Shown piece by piece: positions 44,621-52,618 of a DNA stretch of 64,000 nucleotides (position 1 is the stretch's first letter; every line of letters starts with the position of its first letter). The notes under the pieces are model-generated. The model saw only the letters and a list, made by a program, of their open reading frames with translations. It was not told the origin of the DNA and did no database searches. The position numbers and the translations under genes are program-made. This stretch comes from JAPLJU01 sp036725345 (GTDB lineage: Bacteria > Desulfobacterota > Syntrophia > Syntrophales > UBA2192): positions 1 to 64,000 of the forward strand of contig DAIMEJ010000003.1 in assembly GCA_036725345.1 (NCBI GenBank), read 5' to 3'.

Positions 44621-45064
44621 ATGTTTTGGCAGGATTTTGGACGATTTGGAAGAGGGTGGGACCCTTCACGGGACATAGAGAACCTTCGCAGGGAGATGAA
44701 TCGACTTTTCACGACAACCAGCCCCCGGGAAGCGCCCGAATTTCCAGCCATGAACATCTGGGTTCGGGACAGCGACGCAATGGTGACGGCGGAGTTACCC
44801 GGCATCGACGCCAGGGATCTCGACATCTCGGTCATCGGTGACACGATGACCCTGAGCGGCAATCGGAAGGCCGATGTGTTGAAAGAAGGGGAGAGCTATC
44901 ACCGGCAGGAGAGAGGGAGCGGTTCCTTCGCCAGGACGATGAGACTTCCGTTCAAAATTGAGGCGGACAAGGTTTCGGCGAAATACGAGCGCGGTGTCCT
45001 CCAGATCACGCTCCCCCGCGCCGAGGAGGATAAACCCAGGAAGATCCAGGTAAAATCCAAGTAG
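44621..45064 (+). CDS. Hsp20 family small heat shock protein 1
   Basis: The 147-residue protein has an alpha-crystallin domain (NIWVRDSDAMVTAELPGI to YERGVLQITLPRA) and a short tail. These holdases bind unfolding proteins without ATP. AAGGAGG lies upstream of the ATG. It is the first of three tandem hsp20 genes, with the second 18 nt downstream. The C-terminal I-x-I/V anchor is approximated by RKIQVKSK. Confidence 0.93.
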   Translation: MFWQDFGRFGRGWDPSRDIENLRREMNRLFTTTSPREAPEFPAMNIWVRDSDAMVTAELPGIDARDLDISVIGDTMTLSGNRKADVLKEGESYHRQERGSGSFARTMRLPFKIEADKVSAKYERGVLQITLPRAEEDKPRKIQVKSK

Positions 45065-45082
45065 GAAAGGGAGGGTGATGAT

Positions 45083-45481
45083 ATGGCGAACAGGGATATG
45101 GAGAAACGCGAAGCACAGTCTCCTTCCGAGACGGAAAGAACGAGATCCCGGAGGGTTTACAGCCCCAGGGTGGATATCTATGAAGCCAAGGACGCCATCA
45201 TGCTTGTGGCGGACATGCCGGGTGTCGACGAGAAGACCGTCGACATCACGCTGGATAAAAACATCCTGACGATCAGCGGCGCCGTCGAGCCCGACGCCTT
45301 CGAGGGGTATCAACTGGGATACAGCGAGTACGGGACGGGCGACTACCAGAGGTCTTTCACGGTTTCCGATGAGATCGACGGAGACAGGATTGCTGCCACC
45401 GTTAAAGACGGGGTTCTGCGCGTGACGCTGCCGAAGGCCGAAAAGGTCAGGGCAAGGAAGATCATTGTCAGAGCGGAATGA
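45083..45481 (+). CDS. Hsp20 family small heat shock protein 2
   Basis: The 132-residue protein has a charged N-terminus (REAQSPSETERTRSRR) and an alpha-crystallin domain (VDIYEAKDAIMLVADMPGV to KDGVLRVTLPKAE), ending in ARKIIVRAE with an I-x-V anchor. The N-terminal arm is short and lacks the hydrophobic FxxF-type segment of its neighbours, so it may form smaller or mixed oligomers with them. Confidence 0.92.
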   Translation: MANRDMEKREAQSPSETERTRSRRVYSPRVDIYEAKDAIMLVADMPGVDEKTVDITLDKNILTISGAVEPDAFEGYQLGYSEYGTGDYQRSFTVSDEIDGDRIAATVKDGVLRVTLPKAEKVRARKIIVRAE

Positions 45482-45506
45482 AAGCGAAAAGAAGGAGGTG
45501 CCCATC

Positions 45507-46007
45507 ATGGATAAAAAGATTCGAGACTTTGTACCCGCCGTCCAGGGCGGGCGAACATCTGAAGAGCAGATGCCGTTGCAATCCCTGCAGCGGCAGGTCA
45601 ACCGGCTCTTCGACGACTTCTTCGGCAGCTTCGATCTCAGGCCCTTTACCGCGATGGGACGCGCCGGTGAATTCACCCCCCGTGTCGACGTCAGGGAAAG
45701 CGACAAGGCATTGACCGTCACGGCCGAGCTTCCGGGCATGGACGAAAAGGATCTGGACGTGTTGCTGTCGGAGGATTCCCTGACCATCAAAGGGGAGAAG
45801 AGGCATGAGAAGGAGGAAAAGAGCGAGAACTACTACCGCATGGAAAGGTCTTACGGCGCTTTCCACCGGGTGATTTCCCTGCCGAAGGAAATTGACGTGA
45901 AGAAGGTCGAGGCGAGCTTCACAAAGGGTATCCTGACCGTAAACCTTCCCAAGACGGCCAGGGCCAAGGAGAAAACGAAGAAAGTCCCCATCAAGACGGG
46001 GAAATAA
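45507..46007 (+). CDS. Hsp20 family small heat shock protein 3
   Basis: The 166-residue protein has an N-terminal arm with LQSLQRQVNRLFDDFFGSF, an alpha-crystallin domain (RVDVRESDKALTVTAELPGM to FTKGILTVNLPKTA) and a KKVPIKTGK tail carrying the V-x-I anchor. AAGGAGG lies upstream of ATG 45507. An open frame from 45465 overlaps the previous gene and is less likely. An intrinsic terminator follows within 12 nt. Confidence 0.93.
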   Translation: MDKKIRDFVPAVQGGRTSEEQMPLQSLQRQVNRLFDDFFGSFDLRPFTAMGRAGEFTPRVDVRESDKALTVTAELPGMDEKDLDVLLSEDSLTIKGEKRHEKEEKSENYYRMERSYGAFHRVISLPKEIDVKKVEASFTKGILTVNLPKTARAKEKTKKVPIKTGK

Positions 46008-46018
46008 ACCACCCCCCC

Positions 46019-46046
46019 GGCATCGCCCTGCGGTGCCGTTTTTTTT
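46019..46046 (+). terminator. Intrinsic terminator of the hsp20 cluster
   Basis: GGCATCGC-CCT-GCGGTGCC forms an 8-bp stem with one wobble, followed by GTTTTTTTT. Confidence 0.88.
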
Positions 46047-46059
46047 GACCGGGTTTTCT

Positions 46060-46833
46060 TCAGGACGGGATGTCGAAGGACAGGAGGTCCCGCGCCAGAA
46101 CGAGGGGGCCCGAGTAGTTCTTCCGGCACTGCCCTTCCATGTCCGCGGCATCGCATTCCGGGTAAAAGTGGGTCAGCACGAGTTTTCTGACGCCGGCGTG
46201 GCTCGCGATTTCTCCGGCAAGGGAAGGCGTCAGGTGTCCCTTGACCTTCTGTTCGTCGGGGAGGGCGCTTTCGCAGATGAAGAGATCCGCACCCTTCGCG
46301 AGTTCAATCAGATTTCCGCAACCGTCGGTGTCCCCCGAATAGACAACGCAGTACCCTCCCGGCAGCTGTACCCGGTAGCCGATGCTGCTTGCGATATGGT
46401 TCACGGGCAGGCTGAAGATCTCGAAATTCTCCAGACGGAGCCGGTCCGGGCCGGAAGCACTCAATTCGGTGATCCGCATCAAACCATGCTCCAGGATGAT
46501 CCACTCACCGTAGACCGCCTTTAATTTTTCGTAAAACTCGAGAAGGCCGCGTGCGCCGATGACCCGGATGGGAGTTCTTCGCCGGTAGGTTTCGGGGTAC
46601 TTCGTGGCGAAGAGGAATGAGACAAACTCCCCCGTGTGGTCAGGATGCAGGTGGCTGAAGAGGAGATGGGTCACCTCGGAGACGGCCACCCCGGCCTCCA
46701 GGAGCCGCCTCATGGTCCCGGCCCCCAGATCGAAAACAATCTTTGATTCCCCGTACTCGATGAGGACCGAGCAGGAGCTCCTGAGAAGGGAGGGAACAAC
46801 CGTTCCCGATCCGAGGATGGTCACCCTGTTCAT
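46060..46833 (-). CDS. RNase Z-like metallo-beta-lactamase fold hydrolase
   Basis: The 257-residue protein begins VTILGSGTVVPSL and has the metal motif FSHLHPDHTGEF, NHIASSIGYRV, VVYSGDTDGCGN and the late His in VLTHFYPECD. This fits the RNase Z / phosphodiesterase-like branch. It lacks a clear flexible arm for tRNA binding, so tRNA 3' processing is not assured. It lies downstream of yjbQ on the same strand. Confidence 0.87.
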   Translation of the reverse strand: MNRVTILGSGTVVPSLLRSSCSVLIEYGESKIVFDLGAGTMRRLLEAGVAVSEVTHLLFSHLHPDHTGEFVSFLFATKYPETYRRRTPIRVIGARGLLEFYEKLKAVYGEWIILEHGLMRITELSASGPDRLRLENFEIFSLPVNHIASSIGYRVQLPGGYCVVYSGDTDGCGNLIELAKGADLFICESALPDEQKVKGHLTPSLAGEIASHAGVRKLVLTHFYPECDAADMEGQCRKNYSGPLVLARDLLSFDIPS

Positions 46834-46880
46834 TCCCGTGTCCCTATGTATCTATGAAACGTTCTCGCAACCGATGACGG

Positions 46881-46920
46881 CGCCTTGAGGCGCAGCAAGG
46901 AACCGGGCTGCCTCAAGGCG
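46881..46920 (-). terminator. Hairpin overlapping the yjbQ stop codon
   Basis: CGCCTTGAGGC (46881-46891) and GCCTCAAGGCG (46910-46920) form a perfect 11-bp stem whose right arm includes the yjbQ stop codon. No T-run follows on the minus strand, so read-through into the RNase Z-like gene is possible. Confidence 0.5.
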
Positions 46921-47311
46921 TCGGGTGCACTTTGATGAGGATCCGCCTCGTCCTGGGACCGTCGAATTCGCAGAAGAAGACGGACTGCCAGGTCCCGAGA
47001 ACGAGTTCCCCCTTCTCTATGAAAATCTGTTCGGAGGCCCCGACGAGGGAGGCCTTGATGTGAGCGGCCGCATTGCCTTCGATATGCCTGTAATTATCGT
47101 GGAGGGGGATGACCCTGTCCAACGCCGTCAGGATGTCCCTCGGGACATCAGGATCGGCATTTTCATTGATCGTCACGGCGGCCGTCGTGTGAGGGACAAA
47201 GACAGAGCAAAGGCCGCTGGACACGCGGCTTTCCCTCACTGCCTTTCTCACGTCGTCCGTAATGTCCACCATCTGGAATCTGGCTGTTGTACGTATCGAT
47301 AGGTTTTTCAT
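46913..47311 (-). CDS. YjbQ family protein (secondary thiamine-phosphate synthase enzyme)
   Basis: The 132-residue protein has the YjbQ/UPF0047 signature: FVPHTTAAVTINENADPDV, then HIKASLVGASEQIFIEKGEL and LGTWQSVFFCEFDGPR. Some members have weak thiamine phosphate synthase activity, but the true role is unknown. ATG at 47311 is the family start. It is not linked to the thiamine operon 13 kb away. Confidence 0.92.
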   Translation of the reverse strand: MKNLSIRTTARFQMVDITDDVRKAVRESRVSSGLCSVFVPHTTAAVTINENADPDVPRDILTALDRVIPLHDNYRHIEGNAAAHIKASLVGASEQIFIEKGELVLGTWQSVFFCEFDGPRTRRILIKVHPTP

Positions 47312-47834
47312 GGCCCCCCCGTATTGCCCGGCGACCGGGATCATTACTTAGCCCATGGAAGCGGCTCTATTTCATTTAGTAAAAAGGGGGACTTTTTTCA
47401 AGCTAAAGTCAGTCAGGGTTATCGACGGCCCGGAGTCAAAAATTCGTATTCTTTTCAGGAGATTGACGGAGCATCTTCCGTGTGTATTCCACTCCCCTCT
47501 TCTCCGTTTTTTGCGCCCCTCTTTTTAAAGGGGGGAAAGATATTTTTTATTGTAATAATATCAACATATTGGACTTATGGTGGTCGAGTTTTCTCTGTGT
47601 GATGATGGATCGTCAAGGAAGCGGCAGCTTTTCGGGAGGTGAGATTGCTCTGGCACGCAATCTGCTTCTTTACTTCGAGACCTTCGAAATTTCTTCAAAA
47701 ATTGGAGATGTAAGCTTCAGAATTAGGAAGTTGAAAAGCATAAATAATATCTTGTGGTTTCCCCGTGGGGATGCGGGGAAAAGTGGTCGGTTTTCCCCCG
47801 GTGACGGCGAAGAGTGGGTCTGCATTAAAAATTC
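47312..47834. other. AT-rich intergenic region without a recognised gene
   Basis: This divergent gap between yjbQ and the pilus operon has lower GC than the rest of the window. It contains CCCCTCTTTTTAAAGGGG-like complementary words near 47515-47535 and two open frames (47324-47602, 47482-47838) that have no ribosome site, no family likeness and poor codon use. I see no coding support. It may hold control sites for the pilus operon. Confidence 0.5.
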
Positions 47835-47862
47835 TTGACAAATGTGATTAATTAGATAATGT
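47835..47862 (+). promoter_or_regulatory. Sigma-70-like promoter of the pilus operon
   Basis: Consensus TTGACA (47835-47840) and TAATGT (47857-47862) are 16 nt apart. The pair lies 87 nt before the pilM start, and a small hairpin TTATTCC-ATCCCT-GGAATAA lies in the leader. Confidence 0.6.
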
Positions 47863-47948
47863 TTTCCAATATTTTGGTCGGTTTCACTTTTTGTTGAACG
47901 CAGGAAGTTATTCCATCCCTGGAATAAAGGGGCAGTGACCGAACTGGG

Positions 47949-49841
47949 ATGACTATGAAATCGGATCGAGAAATCTCTTCGACAGAGAAACTGCTGGACA
48001 TCATTCGCGGAAAAAAGGATTCCGGCATTGAAATAACGGATGATGCGATCAGGGTTAAACCGAAGAGGCCTTCCCTGAAGGCGTTCCGTTTCAGGCCCTT
48101 CGATTCCAAAGTAACCGTGGGTGTTGATATCGGGAGCCAGAGCCTCCGGATGGTTAAAATCCAGGAGACCGCCGAAAATCAGTGGAAGTTGGTTGATTAC
48201 CGATCCGTACCGCTCCCGAAGGCATCGGTCGGCTCTTTCGAATTTACAGGCTTTGTCAAGTCGGAGCTCAACAAGTTCTGCGGGACCCCCAAGAATCTCA
48301 AGGTCTGGAGTCTTATTCCCTCCTCAAAAGTCGATGTCCGGTTCATCAAGATACCGAAGGTTCCGCCGAAACAGGTGGAAAACGCCGTCTACTGGACCGT
48401 GAAAAAGGAGGTCACTTTCGAGGACAACGAGACCATCCTCGATTACGATGTCCAGGGGGACATCACCGAGCAGGGTGTTCAGAAACTCTCCGTCCTGGTC
48501 CACACGACACCCCGCTCCGAGGTGCAGTCCGTCCAGGATCTCTTCTCCGACGCGGGTTACCATCTGGCCGGGGTCACCATCGCCCCCTTTGCCATCCAGA
48601 ATCTCTTCCGGACCGAGTGGGTCCCGGTCGTGGGGGATGTGACGGCCAGTCTCTACATCGGCAGGGACTGGTCACGCATCGACATGTACACGAAGGGCAA
48701 CCTGGTGCTGACACGCGGGATAAAGGCGGGGCTCAACAGCATGGTCGAGGCGCTCGTTGAGACCTACAATGAGAAGATCAAGAAAGCCCCGGCTGAGAGG
48801 GATGCCCTGACGAAGACCGACAGGGGCTTGACGACGGAACAGGCGCATAAGCTTCTCATGAGCCTCAACCCGGATGCCCCGCCGCTGGGTCGTGAGGACG
48901 CCGGGCATCAGCTAAAGGAAGAGGAAATCTTCTCCATGATCCTGCCTGCCATCGAGCGGCTCGTCAGGCAGGTCGAGAGGACCTTTGCGAACGTCGGTGC
49001 GGAGAGAGTCGGCAAGATCTACATCGCCGGCGTCATCGACGGTTACAAGCCGCTGGTCGACTACATCGGCGATCAACTGGGGATCGAAAGCGGGATCATG
49101 GATGTCCTGTCTCCGGACAACCCCTCCATCTACGACGTCAACCCCCCGGCTTCCGTTTCGGAGAGGGTCGCTTTTGCGCCGGCCGTGGGGCTGGCATTGT
49201 CGGACAACACGCGCACGCCCAACCTCATCTTCACGTACAAAGCCAAGGAGAAGATGGTCAAGGTGACCCGGGTCAACCGCGTCATTATGATGGGTAGTTT
49301 ACTTTTTATCCTGCTGGGAACGGGCGCCTTCTACTGGCAGTTCCACCTGGCGGATCAGAAAAAAGCAACCTATGAAAGCCTCGGGAAGGAACTGGACCGC
49401 TACAACCCGAGAATCGACAAAAACTTCATCCTTCAAATCGCCACCAAGGTGAAGCAGGAACAGGGGGTCACCAGGAGCTACAGTGAAAGGTACCTCGGGA
49501 TGGCGGTCATCAGCGAACTCTCGACCCTCACCCCCTCCCATATCCGGCTGCTCAAGTTGAGAACGGATATGGTACCCCTCCCCGCCGCGAATAATCCCGC
49601 GGTCGCCCCCAAAAAGGAGCCCGCCAAGGAAGTCGAGAAGGTGAGAAACGTGGAGGTCGAGGGCATCGTCCTGGGCGATCGGGCCAAGCTGGAAAGCCTC
49701 CTCTCGTCCTACGTGCTCAAGTTGCAGAGTTCCCCCCTGTTCAAGGACACCAAGGTTCAGAAAACCAGCGTTGAGTCCTATTACTTGAACAAGGGGCAGA
49801 GCGAGGTTCTGCGGTTCAACCTGACGGTCAAAGTGATTTAG
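47949..49841 (+). CDS. pilM: PilM-PilN fusion, inner-membrane pilus assembly protein (MshI-like)
   Basis: The 630-residue protein joins two parts. Residues ~55-430 are an actin-like PilM ATPase fold (VTVGVDIGSQSLRMVKIQE; YWTVKKEVTFEDNETILDY; KIYIAGVIDGYKPLVDY). After a membrane helix near residue 450 (MGSLLFILLGTGAFYW) comes a PilN-like domain (RYLGMAVISELSTLTPSHI; VEGIVLGDRAKLESLLSSY). In most systems these are separate genes. The first ~50 residues are a basic extension. It opens a seven-gene run for a type IV pilus and would form the cytoplasm-to-membrane alignment complex. Confidence 0.9.
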   Translation: MTMKSDREISSTEKLLDIIRGKKDSGIEITDDAIRVKPKRPSLKAFRFRPFDSKVTVGVDIGSQSLRMVKIQETAENQWKLVDYRSVPLPKASVGSFEFTGFVKSELNKFCGTPKNLKVWSLIPSSKVDVRFIKIPKVPPKQVENAVYWTVKKEVTFEDNETILDYDVQGDITEQGVQKLSVLVHTTPRSEVQSVQDLFSDAGYHLAGVTIAPFAIQNLFRTEWVPVVGDVTASLYIGRDWSRIDMYTKGNLVLTRGIKAGLNSMVEALVETYNEKIKKAPAERDALTKTDRGLTTEQAHKLLMSLNPDAPPLGREDAGHQLKEEEIFSMILPAIERLVRQVERTFANVGAERVGKIYIAGVIDGYKPLVDYIGDQLGIESGIMDVLSPDNPSIYDVNPPASVSERVAFAPAVGLALSDNTRTPNLIFTYKAKEKMVKVTRVNRVIMMGSLLFILLGTGAFYWQFHLADQKKATYESLGKELDRYNPRIDKNFILQIATKVKQEQGVTRSYSERYLGMAVISELSTLTPSHIRLLKLRTDMVPLPAANNPAVAPKKEPAKEVEKVRNVEVEGIVLGDRAKLESLLSSYVLKLQSSPLFKDTKVQKTSVESYYLNKGQSEVLRFNLTVKVI

Positions 49842-49849
49842 GTCGGCGC

Positions 49850-50383
49850 ATGAAGCCAAAGGAAATATTTGAAACGTTGAAAGGAAGCTTCTCTTCCCTG
49901 CTGGTCGGGGTGATCATCATCGTGATCTTCCTGGTCATTGGCTTTTACAACGTCCGGTCCCTGAACGATCTGGACCGTGACGTCCAGAAAATCAAGGCTG
50001 ATATCGAGGAACAGCGCATCATGGCGCCTCTCTATAATGATCTCATCGAGAAGATCAAGGTCAAGACGAAGAAGCATTTGCCCTTCCCCGCCAAAGCCAA
50101 GTTGCCCAGGGAACAACACGAGCAGATTACGTCGATATTCGGGGAACTGGCGAAGAGGGCCAACCTCGAGGTCGTTTCCATCACACCGGATGTCAATTCA
50201 CTGGCGGGGGGATCCGGCCTGCTGGTGGTCAACGCGGCTTTAAAAGGGGATTTCTTCAATTTCAGGAATTATCTGATTGAGCTAGGAAACGTGCCTTACC
50301 TGGAGCATCTGGGAGAAATCCAGATACAGACCATTCCGGGCGGCAGAGAGTTCCACCTCAAATTGTGGGTGTCCGTGGGATGA
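49850..50383 (+). CDS. pilO: PilO-like inner-membrane alignment protein (MshJ-like)
   Basis: The 177-residue protein has one N-terminal membrane helix (SLLVGVIIIVIFLVIGFY), a coiled coil (DLDRDVQKIKADIEEQRI) and a small periplasmic ferredoxin-like domain (NLEVVSITPDV to GDFFNFRNYLIELGN). This is the PilO/GspM/MshJ layout. It pairs with the PilN part of the preceding protein, 9 nt upstream. Confidence 0.87.
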   Translation: MKPKEIFETLKGSFSSLLVGVIIIVIFLVIGFYNVRSLNDLDRDVQKIKADIEEQRIMAPLYNDLIEKIKVKTKKHLPFPAKAKLPREQHEQITSIFGELAKRANLEVVSITPDVNSLAGGSGLLVVNAALKGDFFNFRNYLIELGNVPYLEHLGEIQIQTIPGGREFHLKLWVSVG

Positions 50384-50453
50384 TGGATCGAACAGGGGGA
50401 TCTTTTGTTGATCGGGGTCCGGGGCAACCCCGTCGTCTGCCGGGGCTGATGGA

Positions 50454-50951
50454 ATGAAAAAACGGGAAAGGATCATTCTGGCCGTCATGTTCGCGTGCAT
50501 CCTGTTCGCCGGCTATTATTTTTTCCTCTCGGGAGCGGGACCGGGGGCCCCGAAGGTGGCCGTGACCGGCGGCAAGCCCGCGGATTCGGCGAAGATGATG
50601 GCGGAGATCGCCAACAGCCTGAAGAAAGACCCGGCGACGGAACCGGATGCCTATGTGATCGCGCGGGCGGAAACCAACTGGGAGACGGACCCTTTCTACA
50701 AGGGGGTCCTCGCCTCTGCAAAGGACAAATCGGCCGGGGCGGGAAAGGGTCCGGATATCGTCTACTCCGGTTTTGTGGACCTGGGGGTGAAACGGATAGC
50801 CGTCATCAACGGCAACCCTTATGAGGTGGGTGACAAGCTCGAATTAGCGGGCTCCTATTATGTGAGGCAGATCGACTCGACCAGGGTCGTCGTCGTAGAC
50901 AGGGAACAGAGCAGAAATATCACCATCCCGTTGAAGGACGAGACTTTTTAA
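50454..50951 (+). CDS. PilP/MshK/GspC-like pilus accessory protein
   Basis: The 165-residue protein has an N-terminal membrane anchor (IILAVMFACILFAGYYFFL), a flexible Ala/Lys-rich linker and a beta-rich C-terminal domain (GPDIVYSGFVDLGVKRIAVI; YYVRQIDSTRVVVVD). The end resembles the PilP/GspC homology region that contacts the secretin. Sequence is diverged, so the call leans on position between PilO and the secretin. Confidence 0.72.
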   Translation: MKKRERIILAVMFACILFAGYYFFLSGAGPGAPKVAVTGGKPADSAKMMAEIANSLKKDPATEPDAYVIARAETNWETDPFYKGVLASAKDKSAGAGKGPDIVYSGFVDLGVKRIAVINGNPYEVGDKLELAGSYYVRQIDSTRVVVVDREQSRNITIPLKDETF

Positions 50952-50962
50952 GGAGAAAAGCC

Positions 50963-52618
50963 TTGAACTTGACAAGACTGAAAAAAAGAACCTGGTGTTG
51001 GGTCTTTGTAGTCGGCCTGGGCCTCATTATTTCATGTTCCGCCCCGGCAACCGATATTAAGAAGGACCCGTTTTTTGAGAAATGGGGCACCCTTGCCGAT
51101 CAATCCAAGGGGCAATCGCCGACGGCCAGGGAACGAGTCATCGAGACGCCGCCGATGGGACCCGACGAGATTGCAGAGCAGCAGGTCATGGCGACAAGGG
51201 ACCGGCCTCTTCCCACCAAGCGGGTCAGCCTCAGGATGCACAACGTGGACATCAACGTCATCCTGCGGGCCATGGCGCAGGCCGCCAACCAGAACATCCT
51301 GATCAAATCCGGCGTCAAGGGCCAGAGCAGCATTCACATCAATAACGAGCCCTGGGACGAGGCTTTCAAGGGCATCCTGAGGACCAACGGGCTGGTCTAC
51401 ACCTGGGAGGGGAACATCATCCGGGTGATGACGGTGGAGGACATGGAGCACGACATCAAGCTGGCGTCCACCGTGGACAGGCGGCGGGCCCAGAAGCTCG
51501 TCACCATGGTCATGAATGTCGATTTCGCCGACGCCGGCAAGTTGAAGGAGAGCGTGAAAGAATTTCTGACGAAGGAAAAGGACGGGAAGCCTCGCGGATC
51601 CGTCACGGTGGACGAGCACACGAATTCCCTGATTATCCAGGCCACCCGGGATGACCTCGAGCGGATCAAGCCCATGCTCTCGAAGCTGGACAAGCCCATA
51701 CCCCAGATCACGATCAAGGCCAACATCGTCGAGGCGACGAAGGACACGGCCCGCGACCTGGGTGTGCAGTGGGGCGGCATTTACGGAAACACCGTCAACA
51801 GCAAACAGTACTTCGTCACGCCCGGCGGTTCCGGGGGCACGGCAGGGACCAACCCGCTCACCGGGTCCTACACCCCGACCTTCGGCCAGACCGGGATCGG
51901 CGGGCAGGGGAACGCCGTGAATTTCCCTGTCAGCGCTGAAGCGATCGCCGCGGCCGGGGGCTCCGGCTCCCTGGGGCTCATATTCGGGACCATCGGCGGC
52001 AGTTTTCTTGAAGTGCAGCTGCAGGCCCTCCAGACGGACGGGAAGCTGAACATCCTCTCGAGCCCCTCCATCACGACCCTCGACAACCAGACGGCCTACA
52101 CCGAAAACGGTGAACGGGTCCCCTATGTGGCGACCAGTTCGACGGGGGGGACGGTCACGCAGGAGGTGAGATTCGAAGACGCCGTCCTTCGACTCGAGGT
52201 GACACCGCATGTGATCGACGGCAAGAACCTGAAGATGAAGATCAAGGTGAAGAAGGACGAGGTGGACACCACCCGGACCGTCCAGGGGAACCCCTACATC
52301 ATCAAGAAACAAACGGAAAGCACGCTCATCGTGCAGGACGGGGAGACCATCGTCATCTCCGGTCTCACGAAACAGACAATCCTCGGCAGCAATTCGGGCA
52401 TTCCCGGTGTGAAGGATATCCCCGGTCTCGGCTGGCTCTTTTCGACGGATTCGACGTCGAATCAGTTCCAGGAAGTCCTCGTGTTCATCACGCCGCACAT
52501 CCTGAAAACGCAGGTAGCGGGCGGGGCCCCGAAGACGGAGGTGCCGTCGGAAGCACCCCCCTTGCCGGAAAATCCGGTCAAATCCGGTGAGGCCCCCTCG
52601 AAACAAATAAAGGAATGA
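50963..52618 (+). CDS. mshL: Outer-membrane secretin, MshL type
   Basis: The 551-residue protein is a predicted lipoprotein (hydrophobic segment ending LIISC). It has an STN/N0-like domain (SLRMHNVDINVILRAMAQAA), an N1 domain (VTVDEHTNSLIIQATRDDL) and a secretin barrel region (GKLNILSSPSITTLDNQTA; VRFEDAVLRLEVTPHVI; PGLGWLFSTDSTSNQ). It forms the pore through which the pilus leaves. The short length and single N1 domain fit MshL better than the larger PilQ. TTG at 50963 has AGGAG upstream and is used as start. The 3' end overlaps the next gene by 4 nt. Confidence 0.9.
   Translation: MNLTRLKKRTWCWVFVVGLGLIISCSAPATDIKKDPFFEKWGTLADQSKGQSPTARERVIETPPMGPDEIAEQQVMATRDRPLPTKRVSLRMHNVDINVILRAMAQAANQNILIKSGVKGQSSIHINNEPWDEAFKGILRTNGLVYTWEGNIIRVMTVEDMEHDIKLASTVDRRRAQKLVTMVMNVDFADAGKLKESVKEFLTKEKDGKPRGSVTVDEHTNSLIIQATRDDLERIKPMLSKLDKPIPQITIKANIVEATKDTARDLGVQWGGIYGNTVNSKQYFVTPGGSGGTAGTNPLTGSYTPTFGQTGIGGQGNAVNFPVSAEAIAAAGGSGSLGLIFGTIGGSFLEVQLQALQTDGKLNILSSPSITTLDNQTAYTENGERVPYVATSSTGGTVTQEVRFEDAVLRLEVTPHVIDGKNLKMKIKVKKDEVDTTRTVQGNPYIIKKQTESTLIVQDGETIVISGLTKQTILGSNSGIPGVKDIPGLGWLFSTDSTSNQFQEVLVFITPHILKTQVAGGAPKTEVPSEAPPLPENPVKSGEAPSKQIKE

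Noticed and set aside
47482..47838. A 118-codon open frame in the gap before pilM
   Set aside because: No ribosome site, unusual amino acid composition and overlap with the likely pilM promoter; no family likeness.
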